Origin: Methylococcus sp.
Lineage (GTDB): Bacteria; Pseudomonadota; Gammaproteobacteria; Methylococcales; Methylococcaceae
DNA: 48,226 nucleotides
Reading direction: 5' to 3'
NCBI GenBank assembly: GCA_028688525.1
Contig: JAQTYA010000015.1
Span: forward strand, 1 to 48,226
The notes under the pieces were generated by a model. The model was given only the letters and a program-made list of their open reading frames with translations. It was not told the DNA's origin and did not search any database. Below are positions 41,350 to 48,226 of the stretch, in pieces. A program made the position numbers and the translations under genes. Numbering within the stretch: position 1 is the stretch's first letter; each line of letters opens with the position of its first letter.

Positions 41350-42233
41350 GATCAAAGCTAAAGCTGGCGCTGGTGCAGCAAGCCTGCAATGGCAGCCGGG
41401 AACAAAACCTCGCTCATTCCGTCGAAGCCATCCGCGGCGCCAAGGCGCTGGGAGCCGATCTGGTGATGCTGCCGGAACTGCATCTCGGCCCGTATTTCTG
41501 CCAAACCGAGGACTGCGAACGCTTCGACAGCGCGGAAGCGATACCCGGCCCAACGACCGCTGAGCTGGCCTCCGTCAGCCGGGAACTGGGCATCGTCATC
41601 GTCGCCTCGCTGTTCGAGCGGCGGGCGCCAGGCCTGTACCACAACACGGCGGTGGTGCTGGACAGCGACGGCAGCCTGGCCGGCAAGTACCGGAAGATGC
41701 ACATCCCAGACGATCCAGGCTATTACGAGAAGTTCTATTTCACGCCGGGCGATCTCGGTTTTCAGCCCATCGACACCTCCGTCGGCCGCCTGGGCGTGCT
41801 GGTCTGCTGGGATCAGTGGTATCCGGAGGCCGCGCGCCTGATGGCGCTGGCCGGTGCCGAGCTGCTGCTCTACCCGACCGCCATCGGCTGGAACCCAGCC
41901 GACGACGAGGCCGAACGGACACGCCAGCTGGAAGCCTGGATCACCGTACAGCGCGGCCACGCTGTCGCTAACGGTTTGACGGTCGCCGCCTGCAACCGCA
42001 TCGGCAGCGAACCCGATCCCAGCGGCCAAACACCGGGCATCCTGTTCTGGGGCAACAGCTTTGGCGCGGGCCCGCAGGGCGAATTCATCTGCCGGGCAGG
42101 CTCGGCGGACCCGGAACTGTTGATGATCGAAGTGGATCGCAAACGCTCCGAAGACGTGCGGCGCATCTGGCCATTTTTGCGGGATCGCCGTATAGACAGT
42201 TATGAAGGATTATTACGGCGTTACATCGATTAA
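41346..42233 (+). CDS. aguB: N-carbamoylputrescine amidase
   Basis: This enzyme hydrolyses N-carbamoylputrescine to putrescine, CO2 and ammonia. The 295 residues hold the nitrilase catalytic triad: Glu in MLPELHLGPYFCQTED, Lys in GKYRKMHIPDDPGYYEKFYFTPGD and Cys in LGVLVCWDQWYPEAAR. GTG 41346 is preferred because it overlaps the aguA stop and yields the family start (KLKLALVQQACNG); an ATG at 41232 inside aguA is not family-like. A strong terminator follows. Confidence 0.94.
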   Translation: MRSKLKLALVQQACNGSREQNLAHSVEAIRGAKALGADLVMLPELHLGPYFCQTEDCERFDSAEAIPGPTTAELASVSRELGIVIVASLFERRAPGLYHNTAVVLDSDGSLAGKYRKMHIPDDPGYYEKFYFTPGDLGFQPIDTSVGRLGVLVCWDQWYPEAARLMALAGAELLLYPTAIGWNPADDEAERTRQLEAWITVQRGHAVANGLTVAACNRIGSEPDPSGQTPGILFWGNSFGAGPQGEFICRAGSADPELLMIEVDRKRSEDVRRIWPFLRDRRIDSYEGLLRRYID

Positions 42234-42256
42234 CTATTTTCCGGCCCATAAAAAAA

Positions 42257-42285
42257 GCCGGGGCGAGAGTCACGCTCGCCCCGGC
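42257..42285. terminator. Strong bidirectional terminator between aguB and the H-NS gene
   Basis: GCCGGGGCGAG (42257-42267) and CTCGCCCCGGC (42275-42285) form a perfect 11-bp stem with a 7-base loop. An A-run precedes it and TTTTT follows it, so it works for both converging genes. Confidence 0.95.
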
Positions 42286-42300
42286 TTTTTACATGCGGGA

Positions 42301-42639
42301 TCAGGACTTGATTTCGAATTCCTTGATATCGCGACCCTGCGCAACCAATGCCTGCAGCCAACGCGGCTTCACGCCACGGCCGCTCCATTTCTCCGCCGCA
42401 TTATGCGGATTCTGGTATTTCGCAGGCACTTTGGCGCCCTTGCGGGTACTCGGCGCAGCAGCGCCCTTGGACACTTCATCGATGATCTGGAACTTGACGC
42501 CGGCCTTGGAGGCCAGTTCGTTCATTTGGCGCAGATATTCGCGCCGCTCGGACTCGTACTTGTCTTTGAGCGCTTTAGTCGCCGCATCGATCAGCGACTG
42601 TAATTCCTGTGCCGTATAACCAGAAAAATCGTGTGACAT
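42301..42639 (-). CDS. H-NS family nucleoid protein
   Basis: The 112-residue protein has the H-NS plan: an N-terminal oligomerisation helix (YTAQELQSLIDAATKALKDKYESERREYLRQMNELA), a linker, and the C-terminal DNA-binding core KYQNPHNAAEKWSGRGVKPRWLQALVAQGRDIKEF. The DNA-binding loop is SGRGVKPRW. The start MSHDFSGY at 42639 has an AGAGGTG site. Its promoter region (42640-42740) is very AT-rich, which would suit self-silencing. Such proteins bind AT-rich DNA and silence acquired genes. Confidence 0.92.
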   Translation of the reverse strand: MSHDFSGYTAQELQSLIDAATKALKDKYESERREYLRQMNELASKAGVKFQIIDEVSKGAAAPSTRKGAKVPAKYQNPHNAAEKWSGRGVKPRWLQALVAQGRDIKEFEIKS

Positions 42640-42821
42640 TGACAACACCTCTTCTAAATAGACTCTAATTTATTGTACGTGTACTAATATAATACATAAA
42701 TTAAAAAATGCAATTCTTCCGAATTTTTTTCCGAGCCGACTCGGCTTTAAGCATGCGCTGCCAGCCAATAAACTAGGCTGTCCGCACCGACATAACGCCG
42801 CTTGTTCGATATCCCCACGCC

Positions 42822-45800
42822 ATGAAACCAGAAGCCTTATCGCCCTCCCTGTCTTCGCCTTTGCAACCGGTATTGCCCGACTCGCACCGCGCCGCCCTCC
42901 GCTGGAGCGGCCTGCACGGCTGCGGCGACTCGCTTGCGATCGCCTCGGCCTTCAGGGCATCCCCCGGCTTGTTTCTGGTGGTAGCTACCGATGCCCATAA
43001 CGCCTTACGCATCGAGCATGAACTCAGAACATTTCTGGGCACCGAGGCTCCGATACTCCCCTTCCCCGATTGGGAAATCCTTCCCTACGACGTGTTTTCT
43101 CCGCTTCCGGAAATCACCTCGCAGCGGCTACGGACCTTTTTCGAACTATCCCGGATTCAACACGGCCTGCTCATCACGCCAGTTTCCACCCTAATGCATC
43201 GTGTTGCGCCGAGGACTCACACCCTGGCCAATACGTTTTCCATTCGCGCCGGCAGCGCTCTGAATATCGACCAAACCCGGCAGACACTGGAGAGTGTGGG
43301 TTACCAGTGCGTATCGCAGGTATACCAGCACGGCGAATTTGCGATCCGGGGGGCGATACTCGACCTTTATCCGATGGGGAGCGAGACGCCTTATCGCATC
43401 GAGCTGTTCGACGACGAAGTCGAAACGATCCGTACGTTCGATACGGAAAGCCAGCGCTCGATCGAGAAAGTTTCGGGAATCGAGCTTTTCCCCGCCCGCG
43501 AATTTCCCTTCGATGACAGCGCCATAAAAAAATTCCGCCGGAACTTCCGCTCAGAGTTTCCCGATGCGGTGAATCACAGCACTTTGTATCAGGATGTCAG
43601 CAAGGGAAATGCAGCCGGAGGCATCGAATACTACATACCGCTGTTCGTCGAACAGATGGATACACTGTTCGATTACCTGCCCGGAGACGCAACGCTGATA
43701 CTGCATGGCGATGTCGAACAAGCCTCGCTGGCATATTACGCAGAGGCTACCGATCGCCACGAGCAGCGGCGGCACAACCTGGACAGGCCGCCGCTGCCTC
43801 CAGCCCAGTTGTTTCTGGAGCCGCAGGCACTCGCCTCCATCCTGGACTCCTTCGCCCGCATCGCCATCACCCCGGCGGCTGCCGCCCTCAGCGGCAGCGA
43901 CGCTATAGCCTTCGGCTGTTCGCCGCTGCCTACCCTGCATCCAGAGGTCAAAACCCAGCCGCCCTACGAGCCGCTGCAGCGCTTCATCGGAGAGTTCGCC
44001 GGGAGGATTCTCCTGGTCGCAGAATCTGCCGGCCATCGTGAGACTTTGGCGGCAAACCTCGCCAAGTGCCGAATCCGTCCCCGAATTGTGGACGGCTGGG
44101 ACGACTTCCTTGCTGTGCTGGACCCGCTGTGTCTGATGGTCGCCGCCCTCGACCACGGGCTGGTCATTTACGAACCGTCGCTGGCGATCGTGACCGAAGC
44201 CCAGCTCTCGGGCGACAAGGCCCAGCAGCGCCGGCGCCGGCAGCGCACGCAGTCCAAGGATTTCGGCCAATTTCTGCGCAGTCTGGAAGAGCTGGAAATC
44301 GGCGCGCCGGTAGTGCACCGCGAGCACGGCGTCGGCCGCTATCTCGGCCTGCAGCGGATCGAGACCGGCGGCATAGAATCGGAATTCCTGACCCTCCGCT
44401 ACGCCAACGACGACAAGCTCTACGTGCCGGTTTCGGCCCTCGGCATGGTTAGCCGCTACGCCGGTTCGGACCCGGAACACGCACCGCTGCACCGCCTGGG
44501 CAGCGAGCAATGGGCCAAGGCCCGGCGCAAGGCGCTGGAGCAGGTCCGCGACGTCGCCGCCGAACTGCTCGATATCCACGCCAAACGCACCGCGGCGAGC
44601 GGCAAGAGCTTCGCCACCCTGACCGAGGAATACGCCGGATTCGCCGCACAGTTCCCGTTCGAGGAAACGCCCGACCAGGAAACCGCGATCCAGGACGTCA
44701 TCCGCGACCTCGCCGCCCCGCGTCCGATGGACCGGGTGGTCTGCGGCGACGTCGGCTTCGGCAAGACGGAAGTCGCGATGCGGGCCGCCTTCATCGCCGC
44801 CCAGAACGGCCGCCAGGTCGCGGTACTGGTACCGACGACCCTTCTGGCCCAACAGCACTACAAGAACTTCTGCGACCGCTTCGCCGACTGGCCGATGCGG
44901 ATCGAAGTGCTGTCGCGCTTCGTCTCCAAGAAAGATCAAACTCAAGCCATCGCCGACATCGGCGACGGCAAGGTCGACATCATCATCGGTACCCACCGCC
45001 TGCTGCAGAAAGATGTCCGTTTCAAGGATTTAGGATTGGTCATCATCGATGAGGAACACCGCTTCGGCGTCGCCCACAAGGAGCATTTCAAGAAGCTGCG
45101 CAGCGAAGTGGACTTCCTGGCGCTGACCGCCACCCCCATTCCCCGCACTCTGGATATGGCGCTGACCGGCCTGCGCGAGATTTCCATCATCGCCACCCCG
45201 CCGCCGCACCGCCACGTCATCCGCACTTTCGTCACCGAATGGGACGACGCCCTGGTGCAGGAGGCCCTCAACCGCGAGATCAAGCGCGGCGGCCAAGTCT
45301 ATTTCGTGCACAACAAGATCGAGACCCAACCTAAGCTGGCGGAGCGGCTGGAGAAGCTGGTTCCTGGCGTGCGGACCCGCATCGCCCACGGCCAGATGCC
45401 GGAGCGCGAGCTGGAAAACATCATGCTGGACTTCTACCACCAGCGCTTCAATGTGCTGCTTTGCACCACCATTGTGGAAAGCGGCATCGACGTGCCCAGC
45501 GCCAACACCATCCTGATCGATCGCGCCGACACCTTCGGCCTGGCCCAGCTCCACCAGTTGCGCGGACGGGTCGGGCGCTCGCATCACCGCGCCTACGCCT
45601 ATCTGCTGGTGCCGCCGAAAAAGGCCATGACCGCCGATGCGGTGAAGCGGCTGGATGCGATCGAAGCGGCGGGCGAACTCGGCGCCGGCTTCCTGCTGTC
45701 CTCGCAGGACTTGGAGATACGCGGCGCCGGCGAACTGCTGGGCGAGGACCAGAGCGGCCAGATTCAGGAAATCGGCTTTACCTTATATACGGAGTTGCTG

Positions 45801-46301
45801 GAGCGCGCCGTCAATGCGCTGAAATCGGGCCGGCAGCCGGAATTGGAAACCGACCATCTCGGCGGCGCCGAAGTCGACCTGCAGTGCGCCGCCCTCATCC
45901 CGGAGGAATACCTGCCCGACGTGCACACCCGTTTGGTGCTGTACAAGCGCATCGCCAATGCCCGCAACGACGACGAACTGCGCGAGCTGCAGATCGAGAT
46001 GATCGACCGCTTCGGCCTGCTGCCGGACGCGACCAAGAACCTGTTCGCGGTCAGCACGCTGAAGAACGAGGCCGCCAAGCTGGGCATCGCCAAGATCGAA
46101 GCGGGCGCCGGCGGCGGGAGGCTGATTTTCGAGGCCCAGCCCAACATAGACCCGGCTGCGATCATCTTGCTGATCCAGAAACAGGCCGCCACCTACAAGC
46201 TGGACGGCCCGGACAAGCTGCGGTTCATCGCCAAGCTCCCCACCCCGGCGGAACGCGTCCAGTTCCTGGAAACGCTGTTGGGCCAACTCGCAGCTAAGTG
46301 A
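42822..46301 (+). CDS. mfd: Transcription-repair coupling factor Mfd
   Basis: Mfd removes RNA polymerase stalled at DNA lesions and recruits UvrA. The 1159 residues show the UvrB-like N-terminal module (FPDWEILPYDVFSPLPEITSQRL), the RNA-polymerase-interaction domain around APVVHREHGVGRYLGLQ, and the translocase motifs: Walker A CGDVGFGKTEVAMRAAF, motif II VIIDEEHRFGV, motif III ALTATPIPRTL, and motif VI near LHQLRGRVGRS. The C-terminal regulatory domain is also present. The length is standard. Confidence 0.97.
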   Translation: MKPEALSPSLSSPLQPVLPDSHRAALRWSGLHGCGDSLAIASAFRASPGLFLVVATDAHNALRIEHELRTFLGTEAPILPFPDWEILPYDVFSPLPEITSQRLRTFFELSRIQHGLLITPVSTLMHRVAPRTHTLANTFSIRAGSALNIDQTRQTLESVGYQCVSQVYQHGEFAIRGAILDLYPMGSETPYRIELFDDEVETIRTFDTESQRSIEKVSGIELFPAREFPFDDSAIKKFRRNFRSEFPDAVNHSTLYQDVSKGNAAGGIEYYIPLFVEQMDTLFDYLPGDATLILHGDVEQASLAYYAEATDRHEQRRHNLDRPPLPPAQLFLEPQALASILDSFARIAITPAAAALSGSDAIAFGCSPLPTLHPEVKTQPPYEPLQRFIGEFAGRILLVAESAGHRETLAANLAKCRIRPRIVDGWDDFLAVLDPLCLMVAALDHGLVIYEPSLAIVTEAQLSGDKAQQRRRRQRTQSKDFGQFLRSLEELEIGAPVVHREHGVGRYLGLQRIETGGIESEFLTLRYANDDKLYVPVSALGMVSRYAGSDPEHAPLHRLGSEQWAKARRKALEQVRDVAAELLDIHAKRTAASGKSFATLTEEYAGFAAQFPFEETPDQETAIQDVIRDLAAPRPMDRVVCGDVGFGKTEVAMRAAFIAAQNGRQVAVLVPTTLLAQQHYKNFCDRFADWPMRIEVLSRFVSKKDQTQAIADIGDGKVDIIIGTHRLLQKDVRFKDLGLVIIDEEHRFGVAHKEHFKKLRSEVDFLALTATPIPRTLDMALTGLREISIIATPPPHRHVIRTFVTEWDDALVQEALNREIKRGGQVYFVHNKIETQPKLAERLEKLVPGVRTRIAHGQMPERELENIMLDFYHQRFNVLLCTTIVESGIDVPSANTILIDRADTFGLAQLHQLRGRVGRSHHRAYAYLLVPPKKAMTADAVKRLDAIEAAGELGAGFLLSSQDLEIRGAGELLGEDQSGQIQEIGFTLYTELLERAVNALKSGRQPELETDHLGGAEVDLQCAALIPEEYLPDVHTRLVLYKRIANARNDDELRELQIEMIDRFGLLPDATKNLFAVSTLKNEAAKLGIAKIEAGAGGGRLIFEAQPNIDPAAIILLIQKQAATYKLDGPDKLRFIAKLPTPAERVQFLETLLGQLAAK

Positions 46302-46317
46302 ACCGCCGGCAGACCTG

Positions 46318-47442
46318 ATGGTTTCACTGGCCCGCTCCTCGCTGGTCTACGACTGGCGCCGCTATGCCGCCGCGGTGTTCGCCATCACTTTCGCCGGGCT
46401 GCTGGTGCTGGTGCAGCTGGCGCTGCTGCTGGGCCTGTTCGGCACGGTCTCGGTAGCGATCGACCAGTCCGACGCCGACCTCTGGATCGGCTACCCCAAG
46501 ACCCAAAGCGTCGACCTCGGGCGGCCGCTGCCGCCGGGCAGCACGGTCAACGCCTGGATGCACCGGTCCGTCCGCCGCGTCGAGCCGCTGACCTTCGCGA
46601 TCGGCGATTTGCGCCGTCCCGACGGCGTCGCCGTGTCGGTGTTCCTCTACGGCATCGAGCCGGTGCCGGAAGGGCTGGCCTTCGCCCGCAAGCTGACGCC
46701 CGAACAGCGCCGGCTGCTGGACGAGCCCGACGCCGTCATCATCGACGTGGCGGATCAAGCCAAGCTGGGGGCGAACGTAGGCGCGCTGGTCGAGATCAAC
46801 GGCAAGCGCGCCCGCATCGCAGGCATCGTCGAGGGCATCCGCGGAGTCGGCACCGTGAGCGTGCTGACTTCCCGCGCCAGCCTGCGGCGCTTCTCGCCGG
46901 ATCTGGGCACGACCACCACCTATCAACTGGTCGCGCTGCGCAGCGGCGCCCGCCCTGCGAGGGTTGCCGGCGAAATTGCCGATGCGGGAGGCATCAAGCG
47001 CTACGGCGTTTGGACGGCGGAAGATTTTTCGGTCCAGTCGCAGATTTACTGGCTGCTGGAATCCGGCGTAGGCATCGGCACCGGATTCGCCTCGGCGCTG
47101 GCCCTGCTGGTGGGCGTCGTCATCACCAGCCAGACCCTCGGCGGCGCCATCCTGGCATCCTTGAAGGAATTCGCCGCCTTACGCGCCCTGGGCGTGTCGA
47201 ACGCGAGCTTGCGCCAAGTGGTGCTGGAGCAGTCCTGGTGGCTGGGCCTCATCGGCTTAGGGCTGACCGGCCTGCTGACGGCGGCCTCCGCCTGGCTGGG
47301 CGATACGGCCCATGTCGCCATGTCCTTTCCCTGGTGGCTGCTGCTCGGCGTTTCCGCGGTGATCCTGGCGGTGGCGCTCGGCTCGGGCCTGCTGGCATTG
47401 CGGCCGCTGTACCAGGCCGATCCGGCCAATCTCCTGCGCTGA
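46318..47442 (+). CDS. ABC exporter permease, DevC-like (FtsX domain)
   Basis: The 374-residue protein has an N-terminal membrane segment (YAAAVFAITFAGLLVLVQLALLLGLFG), a periplasmic domain of about 200 residues, and three C-terminal membrane segments, including FASALALLVGVVITSQTLGG and WWLGLIGLGLTGLLTAASAW. The conserved FtsX-type loop LASLKEFAALRALGVSNASLRQVVLEQS lies between them. This is the plan of MacB/DevC permeases. The ATPase follows after 11 bp and a third gene starts inside its end, so the set looks like a three-part exporter. Confidence 0.85.
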   Translation: MVSLARSSLVYDWRRYAAAVFAITFAGLLVLVQLALLLGLFGTVSVAIDQSDADLWIGYPKTQSVDLGRPLPPGSTVNAWMHRSVRRVEPLTFAIGDLRRPDGVAVSVFLYGIEPVPEGLAFARKLTPEQRRLLDEPDAVIIDVADQAKLGANVGALVEINGKRARIAGIVEGIRGVGTVSVLTSRASLRRFSPDLGTTTTYQLVALRSGARPARVAGEIADAGGIKRYGVWTAEDFSVQSQIYWLLESGVGIGTGFASALALLVGVVITSQTLGGAILASLKEFAALRALGVSNASLRQVVLEQSWWLGLIGLGLTGLLTAASAWLGDTAHVAMSFPWWLLLGVSAVILAVALGSGLLALRPLYQADPANLLR

Positions 47443-47453
47443 GAGCTCCGGCA

Positions 47454-48179
47454 ATGGTAGCGCCGGCTCTCTCCAGCCACGGCATTTCCAAGGCCTTCAC
47501 CACCGGCCACATCACCCAGCAGGTGATCAAGGACAGCTCTCTCGACATCTTTCCGGGCGAACTGACCCTGGTCGTCGGCCCGTCCGGTTCCGGCAAGAGC
47601 ACCCTGCTGTCGATCCTGGCAGGACTGCTGCGGCCGGACAGCGGCCATGTGCTGTCGCTGGGCGTCGACCTTTGGACCTTGAAAGAGGCCGAGATCGACC
47701 GTTTCCGGTTAAACCACTGTGGCTTCATCTTCCAGGGTTTCAACCTGTTTTCGCCGCTGACCGCACTGGAAAACGTCATTCTGCCCCTGCAATATCTCGG
47801 TATCCGCGGAGGCAGCGCCGAGCGGCGCGCGCGGCGGGCGCTGGACGAAGTCGGACTGGGGCCGCGCGCCCATCTGCGGCCGATCGAGCTGTCCGGCGGC
47901 GAGAAGCAGCGGGTCGCTATCGCCCGGGCGCTGGTCAAGGAACCCCAGCTGATTTTCGCCGACGAGCCGACCTCCGCCTTGGACAAGACCAATGGCCAGA
48001 TCACCGTCGACCTGCTCAAGCGCATCGCCCACGAACACCGGGCAATGGTGCTGGGCGTGACCCACGATCCGCGCCTGCTCTCCCACGCCGACCGGGTGAT
48101 CGAGCTGGAGGACGGCTACGTGAAGAGCGACCGGCGCTCCAGCACCACAGTAGAGGAACCCCATCATGCTCCCGATTGA
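47454..48179 (+). CDS. ABC exporter ATP-binding protein, DevA/LolD-like
   Basis: The 241-residue ATPase has Walker A VVGPSGSGKSTLLSILAG, Q-loop CGFIFQGFNLFSPLTALENV, signature IELSGGEKQRVAIARALV, Walker B LIFADEPTSALDK and switch histidine VLGVTHDPRLLSH, typical of the MacB/LolD/DevA group. The ATG at 47454 gives the family N-terminus; a longer frame to 47010 lies within the permease gene and is discarded. The next gene starts 14 bp before its stop. Confidence 0.9.
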   Translation: MVAPALSSHGISKAFTTGHITQQVIKDSSLDIFPGELTLVVGPSGSGKSTLLSILAGLLRPDSGHVLSLGVDLWTLKEAEIDRFRLNHCGFIFQGFNLFSPLTALENVILPLQYLGIRGGSAERRARRALDEVGLGPRAHLRPIELSGGEKQRVAIARALVKEPQLIFADEPTSALDKTNGQITVDLLKRIAHEHRAMVLGVTHDPRLLSHADRVIELEDGYVKSDRRSSTTVEEPHHAPD

Positions 48180-48226
48180 CCCGCGCGATCTAAGGCCGAT
48201 CGCCCTGCTGGCCCTTTGCTCCCTCC
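48166..48226 (+). CDS. Start of a third exporter gene, probably HlyD-type adaptor (partial)
   Basis: An ATG at 48166 overlaps the end of the ATPase gene in another frame, with GAGGAACC just upstream as a ribosome binding site. The 20 visible codons (MLPIDPRDLR, then PIALLALCSL) give a short polar start and the beginning of a hydrophobic segment, as in membrane-anchored periplasmic adaptors. The window ends here, so the identity rests on the operon plan of DevBCA systems. Confidence 0.5.
   Translation, partial: MLPIDPRDLRPIALLALCSL

Noticed and set aside
47010-47453. Long N-terminal extension of the exporter ATPase
   Set aside because: It lies inside the permease gene in another frame and lacks ABC features; the ATG at 47454 gives the normal N-terminus.

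Overview
The window looks like a chromosomal piece of a GC-rich, nitrogen-fixing gammaproteobacterium, probably a methylotroph or methanotroph of the Methylococcaceae type. The evidence is the gammaproteobacterial housekeeping order (hrcA-grpE-dnaK-dnaJ-dapB-carA-carB-greA, then yhbY, rlmE, ftsH, glmM), a MoFe nitrogenase, and an NAD-dependent, metal-free formate dehydrogenase of the C1-metabolism kind. The genus is inference, because no rRNA or methane oxidation gene lies in the window. I see no tRNA, rRNA, CRISPR array, insertion sequence or prophage.

Left part (1-18.6 kb), a molybdenum and nitrogen fixation island. A Tat-exported protein is cut by the left edge. Then come the two subunits of the molybdenum storage protein (mosB, mosA). 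Converging on them is modA-modB-modC-modG, a molybdate ABC transporter plus a di-Mop molbindin. Divergent from modA is an OprO/OprP-like porin, and after it a short ModE-type regulator with the DNA-binding domain only. Next are a periplasmic molybdopterin-domain-like protein, a di-haem cytochrome c peroxidase/MauG-type protein, a group III truncated haemoglobin and an unrecognised small protein. Facing them is moeA-nifH-nifK. The nifD gene expected between nifH and nifK is not there: only 174 bp separate them. The NAD-formate dehydrogenase and a LysR regulator close the island.

Two almost identical palindromes of ModE type (GTTATA-N10-TATAAC, 21 of 22 positions equal after reverse complementing one) lie in the modA/porin divergent region and upstream of the molybdopterin-domain gene. 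A weaker version overlaps the expected nifH transcription start, next to a candidate sigma-54 promoter. Together these suggest one molybdenum regulon covering outer-membrane entry, inner-membrane uptake, storage, cofactor insertion and use. The porin and the periplasmic redox pair would be the less expected members.

Middle part (18.8-37.2 kb), housekeeping genes. It holds a lipoprotein parvulin, a BolA-family protein, YciI, YciB, a DUF1244 protein, glyoxalase I, GlmM, FtsH, RlmE, YhbY, GreA, CarB/CarA, DapB, and the HrcA/GrpE/DnaK/DnaJ heat-shock set with a CIRCE operator in front of hrcA.

Right part (37.4-48.2 kb). It holds NAD kinase and recN, a 51-residue predicted membrane protein, the agmatine-to-putrescine pair aguA/aguB ending in a strong terminator, an H-NS-family protein, mfd, and the first three genes of a DevCA/HlyD-type export system, the last cut by the right edge.
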